From positions 62,001 through 126,000 of the forward strand of contig JACNJL010000028.1 in assembly GCA_014382585.1 (NCBI GenBank): DNA of 64,000 nt, written 5' to 3'. The position numbers were made by a program, and so were the translations under genes. Below are positions 27,480 to 36,418 of this stretch, one piece after another (positions within the stretch are counted from its first letter, which is position 1; each line of letters starts with the position of its first letter). The notes beneath the pieces were generated by a model. It made no database searches, was not told where the DNA came from, and saw only the letters and a list, made by a program, of their open reading frames with translations. Origin of the DNA: Limisphaerales bacterium. Lineage in GTDB: Bacteria; Verrucomicrobiota; Verrucomicrobiia; Limisphaerales; UBA1100.

Positions 27480-28388
27480 GTGGATGTCATTCAACTACGG
27501 AAGGTAAGTAAATCGTTTGGCGATTTAAGCGCGGTGGATGACCTTTCGCTGTCCGTGCCCCGCGGGTGCATCTACGGCTTCATCGGCCCCAATGGTTCCG
27601 GAAAAACCACCACCCTGCGAATGTTGATGAGTATTCTCCGGCCGGACACCGGTGCGGTGGAGATCCTCGGTGAACTCAATCCGCCCGCAGCCAAGGATTC
27701 TGTGGGTTACCTCCCTGAGGAACGCGGCCTCTACAAAAAAATGAACGTGCGCCGCCTGTTGCGCTATTACGGCAAACTCAAAAACGCCGGCCCGCAATTG
27801 GACGCCCGCATCGACGAATGGCTTGAGCGCATGGCCCTCACCGATTGGGCGGAAAAATTAGTCGAAACCCTCTCCAAAGGCATGGCACAAAAAGTGCAAT
27901 TCCTTTCCACCATCATCGCCGAGCCAGAAATTATCATCCTCGATGAACCCTTCTCCGGACTCGACCCCGTAAACCTCGAGGTGCTCCGCGAAGCGGTGGT
28001 GACCCTTCGCAAAAACGGCGCCACCATCATCTTCAGCACCCACGACATGGCCGTAGCCGAGCGCATGTGCGACCGTATCCTCATGATTTATAAAGGACAC
28101 AAAGTGCTCGACGGCACACAGGAAGAAATCCAAACCGAGTACGGGCAGGACACCCTCCGCATCCGCACCACCGCCGGCGCGGCCGCGCTCAAGAGCTTGG
28201 ACGGGGTGGAAGACGTACGGGATCACGGCCAGTTGCAGGAGGTGCGCTTCACCGGCGACACCCAACAACTCCTTCACAAACTGCTCGCCCTCACTGAAGT
28301 GCACCACTTCGAACAAACCCGCCCTTCCCTGCACGACATTTTTGTACGCATTGCCAAGCCCGAACCGGATGAGGAGGAAACGCCATGA
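27480..28388 (+). CDS. ABC-type exporter ATP-binding protein (NatA-like)
   Basis: The 302-residue ATPase has a Walker A motif (GPNGSGKTTT near residue 37), an ABC signature (LSKGMAQKVQ near 137), Walker B (IIILDEPFSGLDP near 157) and an H-loop (FSTHDMAVAE). A C-terminal extension (about 225-300) resembles the DUF4162-type tail of NatA-like proteins. It starts with GTG. The permease gene overlaps its stop by 4 bases (ATGA), so the two form one exporter. NatAB-like systems export sodium ions or other small compounds; the substrate is not known. Confidence 0.92.
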   Translation: MDVIQLRKVSKSFGDLSAVDDLSLSVPRGCIYGFIGPNGSGKTTTLRMLMSILRPDTGAVEILGELNPPAAKDSVGYLPEERGLYKKMNVRRLLRYYGKLKNAGPQLDARIDEWLERMALTDWAEKLVETLSKGMAQKVQFLSTIIAEPEIIILDEPFSGLDPVNLEVLREAVVTLRKNGATIIFSTHDMAVAERMCDRILMIYKGHKVLDGTQEEIQTEYGQDTLRIRTTAGAAALKSLDGVEDVRDHGQLQEVRFTGDTQQLLHKLLALTEVHHFEQTRPSLHDIFVRIAKPEPDEEETP

Positions 28389-29695
28389 ATAAAATGCTCC
28401 TCATCGCGAGCAACGAATTCTCGGCGTTCGTCCGCTCCAAAGCCTTTATCATCAGCGTGCTCTTCGCGCCGGCGATCATGGGCGTTTCCGTGCTCATCCA
28501 AAAAGCGGCGAACGACCACGTGGACACCACCGAACGGAAATTTGCCATCATTGATTCCAGTGGTCAACTGGCCAACCCACTCATCACGGCAGCCCACGCA
28601 CGGAATGATGCACTCGCGGCCACGACCGATCGCCAAGCGCTGGGCGGCCCCTTCACACCAGAGCTTGCCCAAGGCCACCCATTGCCTGAACTTCGCCTCA
28701 AATTATCCGAACGCATTCGGAGCGGGAACCTCTTTGCCTTTATCGAAATCCCCGCGAACATTTTACAAACCAACGCGACACCGGACGCCGTCCGCTATTT
28801 TTCCGATGAGCCCACCTATCGCGACCTACCGCGCTGGTTGAAGCAAACCCTCACCGCCGAAGTCCGTGACCGGCGTTTTGCCAGCGCACGCATCTCCCAC
28901 GCGGCTCGCCAATTGTTTCGCCAGTTGGATGTTTCAGTGAACATCGAACCTATGGGGCTGGTGGAACTCCATTCCCAATCCGGCCAAATTGAAGACGCCC
29001 AAAAAGTCGACAAAATCCGCGCCTTCATCGTTCCCATTGCGTTGATGGTTTTGATGTATGTCATCGTACTCACCAGCACCCCCAACATCCTCAACTCCGT
29101 GCTTGAAGAAAAAATGAGCCGCATTAGCGAAGTCCTTCTCGGCTCCGTTTCGCCCACCCATTTGATGCTCGGCAAACTCATCGGCTGCCTGTGGATCGCT
29201 GCCATTCTTGCCTTCCTTTATCTCGGCAGCGCGCTGACCGCCGCCCACTATCACGGCTATGGCGATGCCGTGCCCCCGGCGCTCCTCGCCTGGTTTGCCG
29301 CGTATCTGCTGCTTGCCATTTTCTTTTTCGGATCCCTCTTCATCGCCATCGGCGCGGCCTGTACTGATATCAAAAGTGCTCAAGCCGCGATGATGCCCGT
29401 AATGATGCTGGTCATCATGCCGCTAATGGCTTTCCCCATTATTTTGAAGAACCCAAACGGCAACCTCGCTGTGGGGCTCTCTTTGTTTCCACCTGCCACG
29501 CCCTTGATCATGACCCTCCGCATCGCCCTCCAGCCCGGGCCGCCGCTTTGGCAACCCATTCTCGCGCTGGTGCTCACTTGTGGAACCACGCTGGGCATTG
29601 TTTGGGCGGCAGGCAAAGTGTTTCGCACCGGGATCCTGATGCAGGGAAAATCCGCCAGCCTCCGCGAAATGTTGCGCTGGGTTCTAGCGAAATAA
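28385..29695 (+). CDS. ABC-2 type permease (NatB-like)
   Basis: The 436-residue membrane protein has one N-terminal transmembrane segment (about 17-38), a large extracytoplasmic domain (about 40-215) and a group of about five further segments (for example FIVPIALMVLMYVIVL, LIGCLWIAAILAFLYLGS, AYLLLAIFFFGSLFIAIGAA, MMPVMMLVIMPLMAFPIIL). This topology matches NatB and related ABC-2 permeases. It is translationally coupled to its ATPase and converges on a DUF1501 gene with only one base between the two stops. No terminator is visible there. Confidence 0.9.
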   Translation: MNKMLLIASNEFSAFVRSKAFIISVLFAPAIMGVSVLIQKAANDHVDTTERKFAIIDSSGQLANPLITAAHARNDALAATTDRQALGGPFTPELAQGHPLPELRLKLSERIRSGNLFAFIEIPANILQTNATPDAVRYFSDEPTYRDLPRWLKQTLTAEVRDRRFASARISHAARQLFRQLDVSVNIEPMGLVELHSQSGQIEDAQKVDKIRAFIVPIALMVLMYVIVLTSTPNILNSVLEEKMSRISEVLLGSVSPTHLMLGKLIGCLWIAAILAFLYLGSALTAAHYHGYGDAVPPALLAWFAAYLLLAIFFFGSLFIAIGAACTDIKSAQAAMMPVMMLVIMPLMAFPIILKNPNGNLAVGLSLFPPATPLIMTLRIALQPGPPLWQPILALVLTCGTTLGIVWAAGKVFRTGILMQGKSASLREMLRWVLAK

Positions 29696-29696
29696 A

Positions 29697-31109
29697 TCAG
29701 GAAATAATCTCATGCGCCACGTTGCCGTGCACATCAGTGAGCCGAAAGTCGCGCCCCGCGTGGCGAAAGGTCAATCGCTCGTGGTCAAACCCCATTAAGT
29801 GCAAAATCGTCGCGTGCAGGTCGTGAACGTGCATTTCATTTTCCACCGCCTTAAATCCAAATTCATCGGTGGCACCATATGCCATCCCGCCGCGCACGCC
29901 GCCGCCGGCCAACCACATACTGAACCCGTGATGATTGTGATCGCGCCCGTTGATTTTTCCCGCATTTGATCCGGCCTTGGGCAGCTCCACCGTGGGCGTA
30001 CGGCCAAATTCTCCGCCCCACATCACCAGCGTATCCTCAAGCAAACCGCGCTGTTTTAAATCAGTCAGTAACGCCCCAATTGCCTGATCACATTGCCTGG
30101 CAAGATTGCGATGATTCACCTCAATGTCATCGTGATTATCCCACGGCTGGCTGTCACCGTGCCAAACCTGCACGTAGCGCACCCCGCGTTCCACCAGCCG
30201 CCGAGCGATGAGAATTTGCCGCGCCTGCGTGGTGTTGCCGTATAATTCGCGGATGCGTTTTGGCTCGCGATTGATGTCAAACGCATCGCTCGCTTCCATC
30301 TGCATACGGTACGCGAGCTCAAAGGAATGAATGCGTGCTTCAAGCTGCGCTTCATTTTGGCGCGCCTTCGCGTGACGTTTATTTATGCGGCGCAACAAAT
30401 CCAGCTGCCGCCGTTGTTGTTCCAGCGTCATTCGCGGATTACGGATGTGCTGGATTAAATCTTCAACCTTGCGTTTGCGCGTATCGATATAAGTCCCTTG
30501 AAATGCCCCGGGCAAAAACGAGCACTGCCAGTTTTGAGATTCCTGAATCGGATAACCGGGGCACATCGCAATGAAGCCCGGCAGGTTTTGGTTTTCCGTA
30601 CCCAATCCGTACGTGAGCCAGGATCCCACGCTCGGTCGGGTGACAATGGATTCGCCGCAGTTCATCAGCATCAACGACGGTTCGTGATTGGGCACATCCG
30701 CGCGCAAACTGCGCAGTACGCAAATATCATCCATATGCTTCGCCGTATGCGGAAAAATCTCGCTCACCGGCAAACCGCTTTGGCCGTGCCGCTTAAATTT
30801 GTACGGCGAAGGCAACGCCGCACCGGTCTTCCGTTCGGTGGGTAAATTAGGGGTCGGCAACATTTTGCCGGCGTACTTTGCCAAGGCCGGTTTGGGATCA
30901 AACGTGTCCACGTGTGATGGCCCGCCGTTCATAAATAAATGAATGATGCGCTTGGCGCGCGGCCGGAAGTGCGATGCCTTGGGCGACAGCGGATTCGCCT
31001 CGGCCAGCATGCCGCCCAACCCAAGTGCGCCAAGCCCAATGCCGGCGCGCGCTAAAAAATCCCGGCGCGTGTAGCCGAGATGTTCCAAATTGAAGGGATG
31101 ATTCCCCAT
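29697..31109 (-). CDS. DUF1501 protein, Tat-exported (second copy)
   Basis: The 470-residue protein has a Tat signal (YTRRDFLARAGIGLGALGLG) and the full DUF1501 pattern: HLFMNGGPSHVDTFDPKP near residue 60, PLFMNCGES-like MLMNCGESIVTRPSVGSWLTYGLG, and MWGGEFGRTPTVELPKAG near 380, then GRDHNHHGFSMWLAGGGVRGG. The His and Asp residues fit the metal-binding core of the sulfatase-like fold. Its usual partner, a DUF1549/DUF1553 gene, is upstream on the same strand, but the rex gene stands between the two. The frame extends nine codons upstream of the chosen ATG at 31109. Confidence 0.9.
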   Translation of the reverse strand: MGNHPFNLEHLGYTRRDFLARAGIGLGALGLGGMLAEANPLSPKASHFRPRAKRIIHLFMNGGPSHVDTFDPKPALAKYAGKMLPTPNLPTERKTGAALPSPYKFKRHGQSGLPVSEIFPHTAKHMDDICVLRSLRADVPNHEPSLMLMNCGESIVTRPSVGSWLTYGLGTENQNLPGFIAMCPGYPIQESQNWQCSFLPGAFQGTYIDTRKRKVEDLIQHIRNPRMTLEQQRRQLDLLRRINKRHAKARQNEAQLEARIHSFELAYRMQMEASDAFDINREPKRIRELYGNTTQARQILIARRLVERGVRYVQVWHGDSQPWDNHDDIEVNHRNLARQCDQAIGALLTDLKQRGLLEDTLVMWGGEFGRTPTVELPKAGSNAGKINGRDHNHHGFSMWLAGGGVRGGMAYGATDEFGFKAVENEMHVHDLHATILHLMGFDHERLTFRHAGRDFRLTDVHGNVAHEIIS

Positions 31110-31147
31110 CGGCAAAAGATCGCGCGCGCGCCGCAAAAAGTCGACTC

Positions 31148-31795
31148 TTACTGTTGAATAAAGTAGCTGAGGTTTTCCAATTCGATGGCCATGTTCACAT
31201 TATTCACCGTCACCTCGTCAGGCACCTGCAACACGGTGGGCGCAAAATTCATAATCCCCGTTACGCCCGCCGCCACCAAATCATTGGTCACTTCCTGAGC
31301 CTCCTCCGGCGGCACACAAAGAATGGCCATCCGCACGTGATTTTCAGTGATGTACCAACTCAGTTTTTCCATCGGTAAGATCGGTTGTTTCACCCGCTTG
31401 TCCCGCTGGCGATCGTGCTGCACATCAAATGCCGCGTGCACACCAAACCCTTCCTTTTCGAAGCCGCGATACGAGAGCAACGCCTTGCCCAGATTGCCAA
31501 CGCCGACCAAGACCACCGGCTGCAGATGATCCGTGCCCAGTAAATCCGCGATCATCTGAATGAGTTGTTCCACATCGTAGCCCAACCCGCGCGTGCCGAA
31601 TTGGCCGAAGTACGCCAGATCCTTGCGCAATTGCGGCGATTTCACTCCGGCCGCTCCCGCCAACGCCTCGCTGCTGACGGTTTGAATTCCATTGGCCAAC
31701 AGCCGCTGCAAACAACGCGTATAAATCGACAATCGATAAACCGTTTTACGCGGAATTTCCGGTCGCGCATTGCGCCCATTTTTTTTTGCAGCCAT
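31148..31795 (-). CDS. rex: Redox-sensing transcriptional repressor Rex
   Basis: Rex represses anaerobic and fermentative genes and is released from DNA when NADH binds. The 215-residue protein has a winged-helix domain (about 15-80; RLSIYTRCLQRLLANGIQTVSSEAL, then KSPQLRKDLAYFGQFGTRG) and a Rossmann domain with the NADH loop VVLVGVGNLGKALLSY near residue 90. The C-terminal swap helix region is SYFIQQ. The length matches the family (about 210). The frame is open to 31855, but the ATG at 31795 begins where other Rex proteins begin. It lies between a DUF1549/DUF1553 gene (69 bases upstream) and its DUF1501 partner (38 bases downstream), an unusual place for rex. Confidence 0.93.
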   Translation of the reverse strand: MAAKKNGRNARPEIPRKTVYRLSIYTRCLQRLLANGIQTVSSEALAGAAGVKSPQLRKDLAYFGQFGTRGLGYDVEQLIQMIADLLGTDHLQPVVLVGVGNLGKALLSYRGFEKEGFGVHAAFDVQHDRQRDKRVKQPILPMEKLSWYITENHVRMAILCVPPEEAQEVTNDLVAAGVTGIMNFAPTVLQVPDEVTVNNVNMAIELENLSYFIQQ

Positions 31796-31864
31796 TTGTG
31801 GATATTCTTTGATGAAAGAACCCTCATCTTCTCGAACAGAACCGTGAACGGTCAAGGCAAATGG

Positions 31865-34231
31865 TTAATCTACAAACCCAAATTCATTGGAAAGAAATAA
31901 GATCTGCGCTAATTGATTGAAGGCATTGCTTTGATCAATTCCATCAGAACGGATCAGAAATTTTAAGGCGTCTAAAAGTTCCAATTCAGTCGGTTCGCGC
32001 TGCAAAATCCTCTGGTACAAACTCTTCACTTGCGCCTGGCCGTACGGTGCCTTGATCGTGATCGACACACGTATCTTCTCCGATTGTGCCGCAAGAAAAG
32101 GGCTGTTCATTAAAAATAATGCCTGTTGCGGCACGGTGTTTTCATACCGTTTAGGGCAATGCGTATCCGGGTTGGCAAAATCAAAAGTTCGAAACAGCGC
32201 AGGTAAATTTTGGCGGTCGATGAATCCATACACCGTGCGGCGTGGTGGGGATGGATGCTGAGTAATGTTCACCGGCCTGCCTCCCAGCGTGCGATCAAGC
32301 TGGCCGCTGGCCTGTAAAATGCCGTCGCGCATCGCCTCAAAGGTGAGCCGTTGCCGGTTCATTTTCCACAACAACGAATTGGCGGGATCAACGCGGAGGT
32401 ATTCCGGCCGAATATTGCTGGACTGTTGATAGGTGGCGGAAAGCATGATTTGCCGTTGAAGTTTTTTAATAGACCAACCCTCACTCACAAAACGCGCGGC
32501 TAACCAATCAAGCAACAGCGGGTGCGAAGGCGGTTGTGCGCGCAGGCCAAAATCGCTGGGGGTGGCAACCAGTCCATGGCCAAAGTGATGCGCCCACACG
32601 CGGTTCACCAGCACCCGCGCGGTGAGTGGGTTTTGGGGATCCACAATCGCCCGCGCCAATTCCAGCCTTCCGCTGCCTTGGGTGAAGGACTTTCGATCTG
32701 GAGAAAAATGCTCGAGAAACCGCCTCGGCACTGTTGCGCCACGATTGCCTTTATTTCCCCGCACAAAAATGTATGGCTCCGTTGCCCGCGGATTATCCAG
32801 CAAAACGTGGGCCCGTGGCGGCGCACCCGGATGCGTCGCGGCGAGTTTACCTAAACTGCTGCGGCGGTTTTTCAATGTATTGCGTTGGCCGAACAGCAAG
32901 CTGTTTGGGTCCCCCTCGGCCAACGTCTCGGGCACATCGGCAGGAGTCCCCTTCGCGTGCAACACTTGTCGGATGGCTTCCCAGTTTGGATCAACTAACG
33001 CGACCGCATTTGGGTTTTCCTTACGCAGTGCAATCCATTTACGCTCCACTTCCACAAACAAGTCACTGTAAATCTTCAACTGCGCCGTGCGATTCGTCGC
33101 CCGTTGCACCAATGGATTCCCCGCCCCCTCCAATTGGTGCCAGGCGAGAAACACGGGATGTTTTTCCACCTTCCACCTCGCCAGTGCGCGCTGCCAATTC
33201 AATGCGGAAACAATGTTTAGCTTTCGTTTGGTAAGCAACTGCACAGCAGCTTTTTTGTCGAGCCCCCGTGTTTTCACATCGTGAACAGCCGCGAGGTAGC
33301 CACCTGCTCGACGCCGCAATTCCGCGCGTCCTTTGGCGTAAGTGTCGCGGATTAATTGATCAATGACCGCTTGCTGGCGTTTCCGCTCCTTCAAATATGC
33401 CGCGTGCTGTGGCGGCAGCGATCCTTTCCCGAGCAACGGCAATTCCTTCGGCTCATGACTGCTGGCGAACACGCCATGAAGTGAGTAATAATCTGCCGTT
33501 GGAATGGGGTCATACTTGTGATCATGACAGCGCGCGCAGGTGACCGTGATTGCCATAAATCCGCGCGTCACCACGTCGATACGGTCATCAATAATATCGT
33601 CTTGCCGATTCAAAAACCGCCGGCCCAAAGTGAGATATCCCATTGCCGCGAGCGGACGTTTGTCTTCCCCAAGATCAAGTTGGTCGGCGGCCATTTGTTC
33701 GAGAACAAAACGATTGTACGGGAGATCTTCATTAAACGCACGCACGACGTAATCGCGATATGTGTACGAATACGGATAGAGCCGATCAACGCCCACTCCC
33801 ACGTAGCCCTTGTTGTCTGCATACCGTGCCACATCGAGCCAATGCCGTGCCCAGCGTTCGCCGTAATGCGGGGAAGCAAGCAGTCGATCTATGAGCTTGG
33901 GCCACGCCTCCGGTGAATCATCCGAAACAAACGTTTGCACCTCCGCAAACGACGGGGCCAAACCAGTGAGGTCCAGATAAGCACGCCGAATTAAAGTGCG
34001 CCGATCCGCCCGCAGGGAAGGCTCCCAACCCTTGGCCTCCAACCGAGCCAGCACAAACAGGTCTACCGGCGTGCGCGCTCGGTTTGAATGCTTCACTTTG
34101 GGCGGTACAATTTTTTCCACCGGCTGAAATGCCCAGTGGTTTTCCACCTGTTCGGCGGTCGATAATGGGGGCGTGATGGCACCCTGCGCGAGGACAGCTA
34201 TAAACCCTAAAACTGAAAAGGCCCGAATCAT
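31865..34231 (-). CDS. DUF1549-DUF1553 cytochrome-like exported protein
   Basis: The 788-residue protein has a Sec signal (MIRAFSVLGFIAVLAQGA). DUF1549 (about 45-260) includes RRAYLDLTGLAPS, YGERWARHWLDVARYADNKG and one haem motif CARCHDHKYDPIPTADYY. DUF1553 (about 510-760) includes ARVLVNRVWAHHFGHGLVATPSDFG and RQRLTFEAMRDGIL. Unlike the copy at 16.7-20.0 kb, it has no LamG domain. Its start codon overlaps the stop of the sugar dehydrogenase-cytochrome gene by 4 bases (ATGA), so the two proteins are probably made together. The long upstream open frame (to 34531) lies inside that gene and is not used. Confidence 0.9.
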   Translation of the reverse strand: MIRAFSVLGFIAVLAQGAITPPLSTAEQVENHWAFQPVEKIVPPKVKHSNRARTPVDLFVLARLEAKGWEPSLRADRRTLIRRAYLDLTGLAPSFAEVQTFVSDDSPEAWPKLIDRLLASPHYGERWARHWLDVARYADNKGYVGVGVDRLYPYSYTYRDYVVRAFNEDLPYNRFVLEQMAADQLDLGEDKRPLAAMGYLTLGRRFLNRQDDIIDDRIDVVTRGFMAITVTCARCHDHKYDPIPTADYYSLHGVFASSHEPKELPLLGKGSLPPQHAAYLKERKRQQAVIDQLIRDTYAKGRAELRRRAGGYLAAVHDVKTRGLDKKAAVQLLTKRKLNIVSALNWQRALARWKVEKHPVFLAWHQLEGAGNPLVQRATNRTAQLKIYSDLFVEVERKWIALRKENPNAVALVDPNWEAIRQVLHAKGTPADVPETLAEGDPNSLLFGQRNTLKNRRSSLGKLAATHPGAPPRAHVLLDNPRATEPYIFVRGNKGNRGATVPRRFLEHFSPDRKSFTQGSGRLELARAIVDPQNPLTARVLVNRVWAHHFGHGLVATPSDFGLRAQPPSHPLLLDWLAARFVSEGWSIKKLQRQIMLSATYQQSSNIRPEYLRVDPANSLLWKMNRQRLTFEAMRDGILQASGQLDRTLGGRPVNITQHPSPPRRTVYGFIDRQNLPALFRTFDFANPDTHCPKRYENTVPQQALFLMNSPFLAAQSEKIRVSITIKAPYGQAQVKSLYQRILQREPTELELLDALKFLIRSDGIDQSNAFNQLAQILFLSNEFGFVD

Positions 34232-36372
34232 TTGATTGGTTTTTGTTCGGCAATCCATTTGGCAAGTAATTGAATCCATTGCGGATCGGGCCCCGTTGCG
34301 CCGACGGGTGGCATCCGGCCGAGGTCGGAGCGAATGACGCGCTGAAGCATCACCGAATGAGCGGGATCCCCCGGGGCAATGATGCGCGCTTTGTCGCCTA
34401 AACCATAGCGGTTGTGCACCGGTTCCGCGCCCAGAGTTTTGGTGGCGTCCAACGCCAGATGATGGCTGAGTAACATTTGAGCGTTGCCGCCGCCGGCGTT
34501 TACGTGACACGTCGCGCAGTTCACCTGCCAATACGCACGCACCCGCGCGGTGCGATCGGCTTTTGCATCGTACGGATTTGCGAAACGTTTTTGGACGGAC
34601 TTTCCATCCGAACCATAATTTTCAGCGCGAACTCCGCTGACCAAACCGGACTTTCCCAAAACCTGAATTTGGTTGGCCTTAAATTTGCCGTAATCGTGCT
34701 GCCGATTGAGCTGCAATTCTGTGAGACTCAACACAAATCCCGCCGCGCGTCCGTGGCACATCATGCACTCGGCGCGGCTCGGGATGCGCCACTGTTTGCC
34801 ATTAGCCAGCGCGCGGTCCGCACCTTCATTTGCCACGAGCGTGGCATCGGTTTGAGCTTTATTCCATTCATAACTGTATCCGAGCCACTCGTTTTCTTGT
34901 TTGATCAACAAACGCGTCTCGATGCGTTTCCCCTCGCGCGCAAGCGTTTGCATCAACACCGTCCCATCGGGCCCCTGCCAACCGCGATTGCCCCCGAATC
35001 GCAGTTGCCCATTGCCCGGCAGCGCAAAATGATGAGTGGCCGTCGCACCATCGGTCCAGTGCGGCACGTTGATGGAATAAGCGATCACGCCGGGTGCGGT
35101 TTCGTGTTTGGCGGTTTTGCTGAATAATCCAGTTTGGCTGAGTGCGCGCGGGAAATTGCTGCGGCGTCCCACGGCGGGATTGGGTTTGAGGCGATGGAAT
35201 CCGGAGTGATCGTCGATGACAAGCAAGTTGCCGCGCGTATCTGTGGCAAACCCGGTGATGCCAAATGAGGTGTCAGCAATTTCTGCGTGCCACGTCACTT
35301 GGGTGCCGTCGTGTTTGCCGGCCCAGATTTTCCCAGTCGAGTAATCGCCGTAGATATAAGCGCCGTTGAGCTTGGGCAAAATGTTGCCGTAATAAACGAT
35401 GCCGCCGGTAAGCGATCGGGATTCGCGATGGTGATGCTCAAAGGTCGGCTTGGTGAGTTTACCGGGGCCAAGCTTGCGCTCGAGATAAAACGGGTGGCTT
35501 CCCTCGTACAAACTCCAGCCATAATTGGCGCCGCGCTCCACGCGCTTCACACTCTCCCAGTGATCCTGCCCGTTCTCCCCAACCCAAATCGCGCCGGTGC
35601 GCTCGTCACAAGTTAATCGCCATGGATTGCGAAAACCAAGTGCCCAGGTTTCCGGCGCGGCCTTGGGCGTTTTCAAAAAAGGATTGTCCGGCGGTATGCC
35701 ATACGCGCGCTCGCCCGTCGGGCGATCCACATCGATGCGCAACAGCTTGGCCAGCAACAAGTCGATGCGCTGGCCGGTGAGGTTTTCGTCCGAATCACTG
35801 GTGCCATCACCGGTGGTCAGGTAAAGCATTCCATCCTTACCAAAAACCACACCGCCACCGTCGTGCCCGTTCGAATTCCATTTGATAATCACCTTCCGTG
35901 ATGCAGGATTAATACGATGTGTTTTGCGATCCATCGTCCAGCGCGACACGAGGCAATTCTTGGCCTTGCTCCCCTCACCACGGCGAGGACCGTTGGTGTG
36001 CAAAAACACAAACCCGTTCTGCTCGAATTTTGGGTGAAAACAAAACCCATAAATAAGCCGGTTTGTGAGCGACAAACTCTCAACTTGAATTGTCGCCTTT
36101 GGCGTGTCGCGAAATACCCACAATTTAGAAATCGAACCCTTCTCCTCACGATGATCCGCGTAGGCCAACAAATCTTGGGTGCCCGGCAAACGCTTCATTT
36201 CCAAAGGCTTTTTAACCGGCAACCCCGGCCACACTTTTTCTGTGATGTACGGCAAAGGCGGCTCCGGGGTACCGATAAGCTTACCCCCCTGCCACTCCAC
36301 GCGTGGGATTATGTTGGTTTGCCCCGATACGGCAAATTGGCAAATGAATAACAATACAAATGAAAACCGCAT
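34228..36372 (-). CDS. PQQ-dependent sugar dehydrogenase-like protein fused to cytochrome c domain
   Basis: The 714-residue protein has a Sec signal (MRFSFVLLFICQFAVSG). Residues about 60-390 form a glucose/sorbosone dehydrogenase-type six-bladed propeller (GFCFHPKFEQNGFVFLH, GHDGGGVVFGKDGMLYLTTGDGT, WALGFRNPWRLTCDERTGAIWVGENGQDHWESV). The rest (about 400-714) is a haem domain with two CxxCH motifs, CMMCHG and CATCHV, as in the SO2930-type family. Electrons from a periplasmic alcohol or sugar oxidation could thus pass to the attached haems. The neighbouring, coupled DUF1549 protein also has a haem motif. An ATG at 36396 is an alternative start; 36372 gives the better signal peptide. Confidence 0.85.
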   Translation of the reverse strand: MRFSFVLLFICQFAVSGQTNIIPRVEWQGGKLIGTPEPPLPYITEKVWPGLPVKKPLEMKRLPGTQDLLAYADHREEKGSISKLWVFRDTPKATIQVESLSLTNRLIYGFCFHPKFEQNGFVFLHTNGPRRGEGSKAKNCLVSRWTMDRKTHRINPASRKVIIKWNSNGHDGGGVVFGKDGMLYLTTGDGTSDSDENLTGQRIDLLLAKLLRIDVDRPTGERAYGIPPDNPFLKTPKAAPETWALGFRNPWRLTCDERTGAIWVGENGQDHWESVKRVERGANYGWSLYEGSHPFYLERKLGPGKLTKPTFEHHHRESRSLTGGIVYYGNILPKLNGAYIYGDYSTGKIWAGKHDGTQVTWHAEIADTSFGITGFATDTRGNLLVIDDHSGFHRLKPNPAVGRRSNFPRALSQTGLFSKTAKHETAPGVIAYSINVPHWTDGATATHHFALPGNGQLRFGGNRGWQGPDGTVLMQTLAREGKRIETRLLIKQENEWLGYSYEWNKAQTDATLVANEGADRALANGKQWRIPSRAECMMCHGRAAGFVLSLTELQLNRQHDYGKFKANQIQVLGKSGLVSGVRAENYGSDGKSVQKRFANPYDAKADRTARVRAYWQVNCATCHVNAGGGNAQMLLSHHLALDATKTLGAEPVHNRYGLGDKARIIAPGDPAHSVMLQRVIRSDLGRMPPVGATGPDPQWIQLLAKWIAEQKPIK

Positions 36373-36418
36373 AGAAGGATTCAGCCCCCGTGTCATAAAT
36401 CTGTCAAACCCGAAAATG

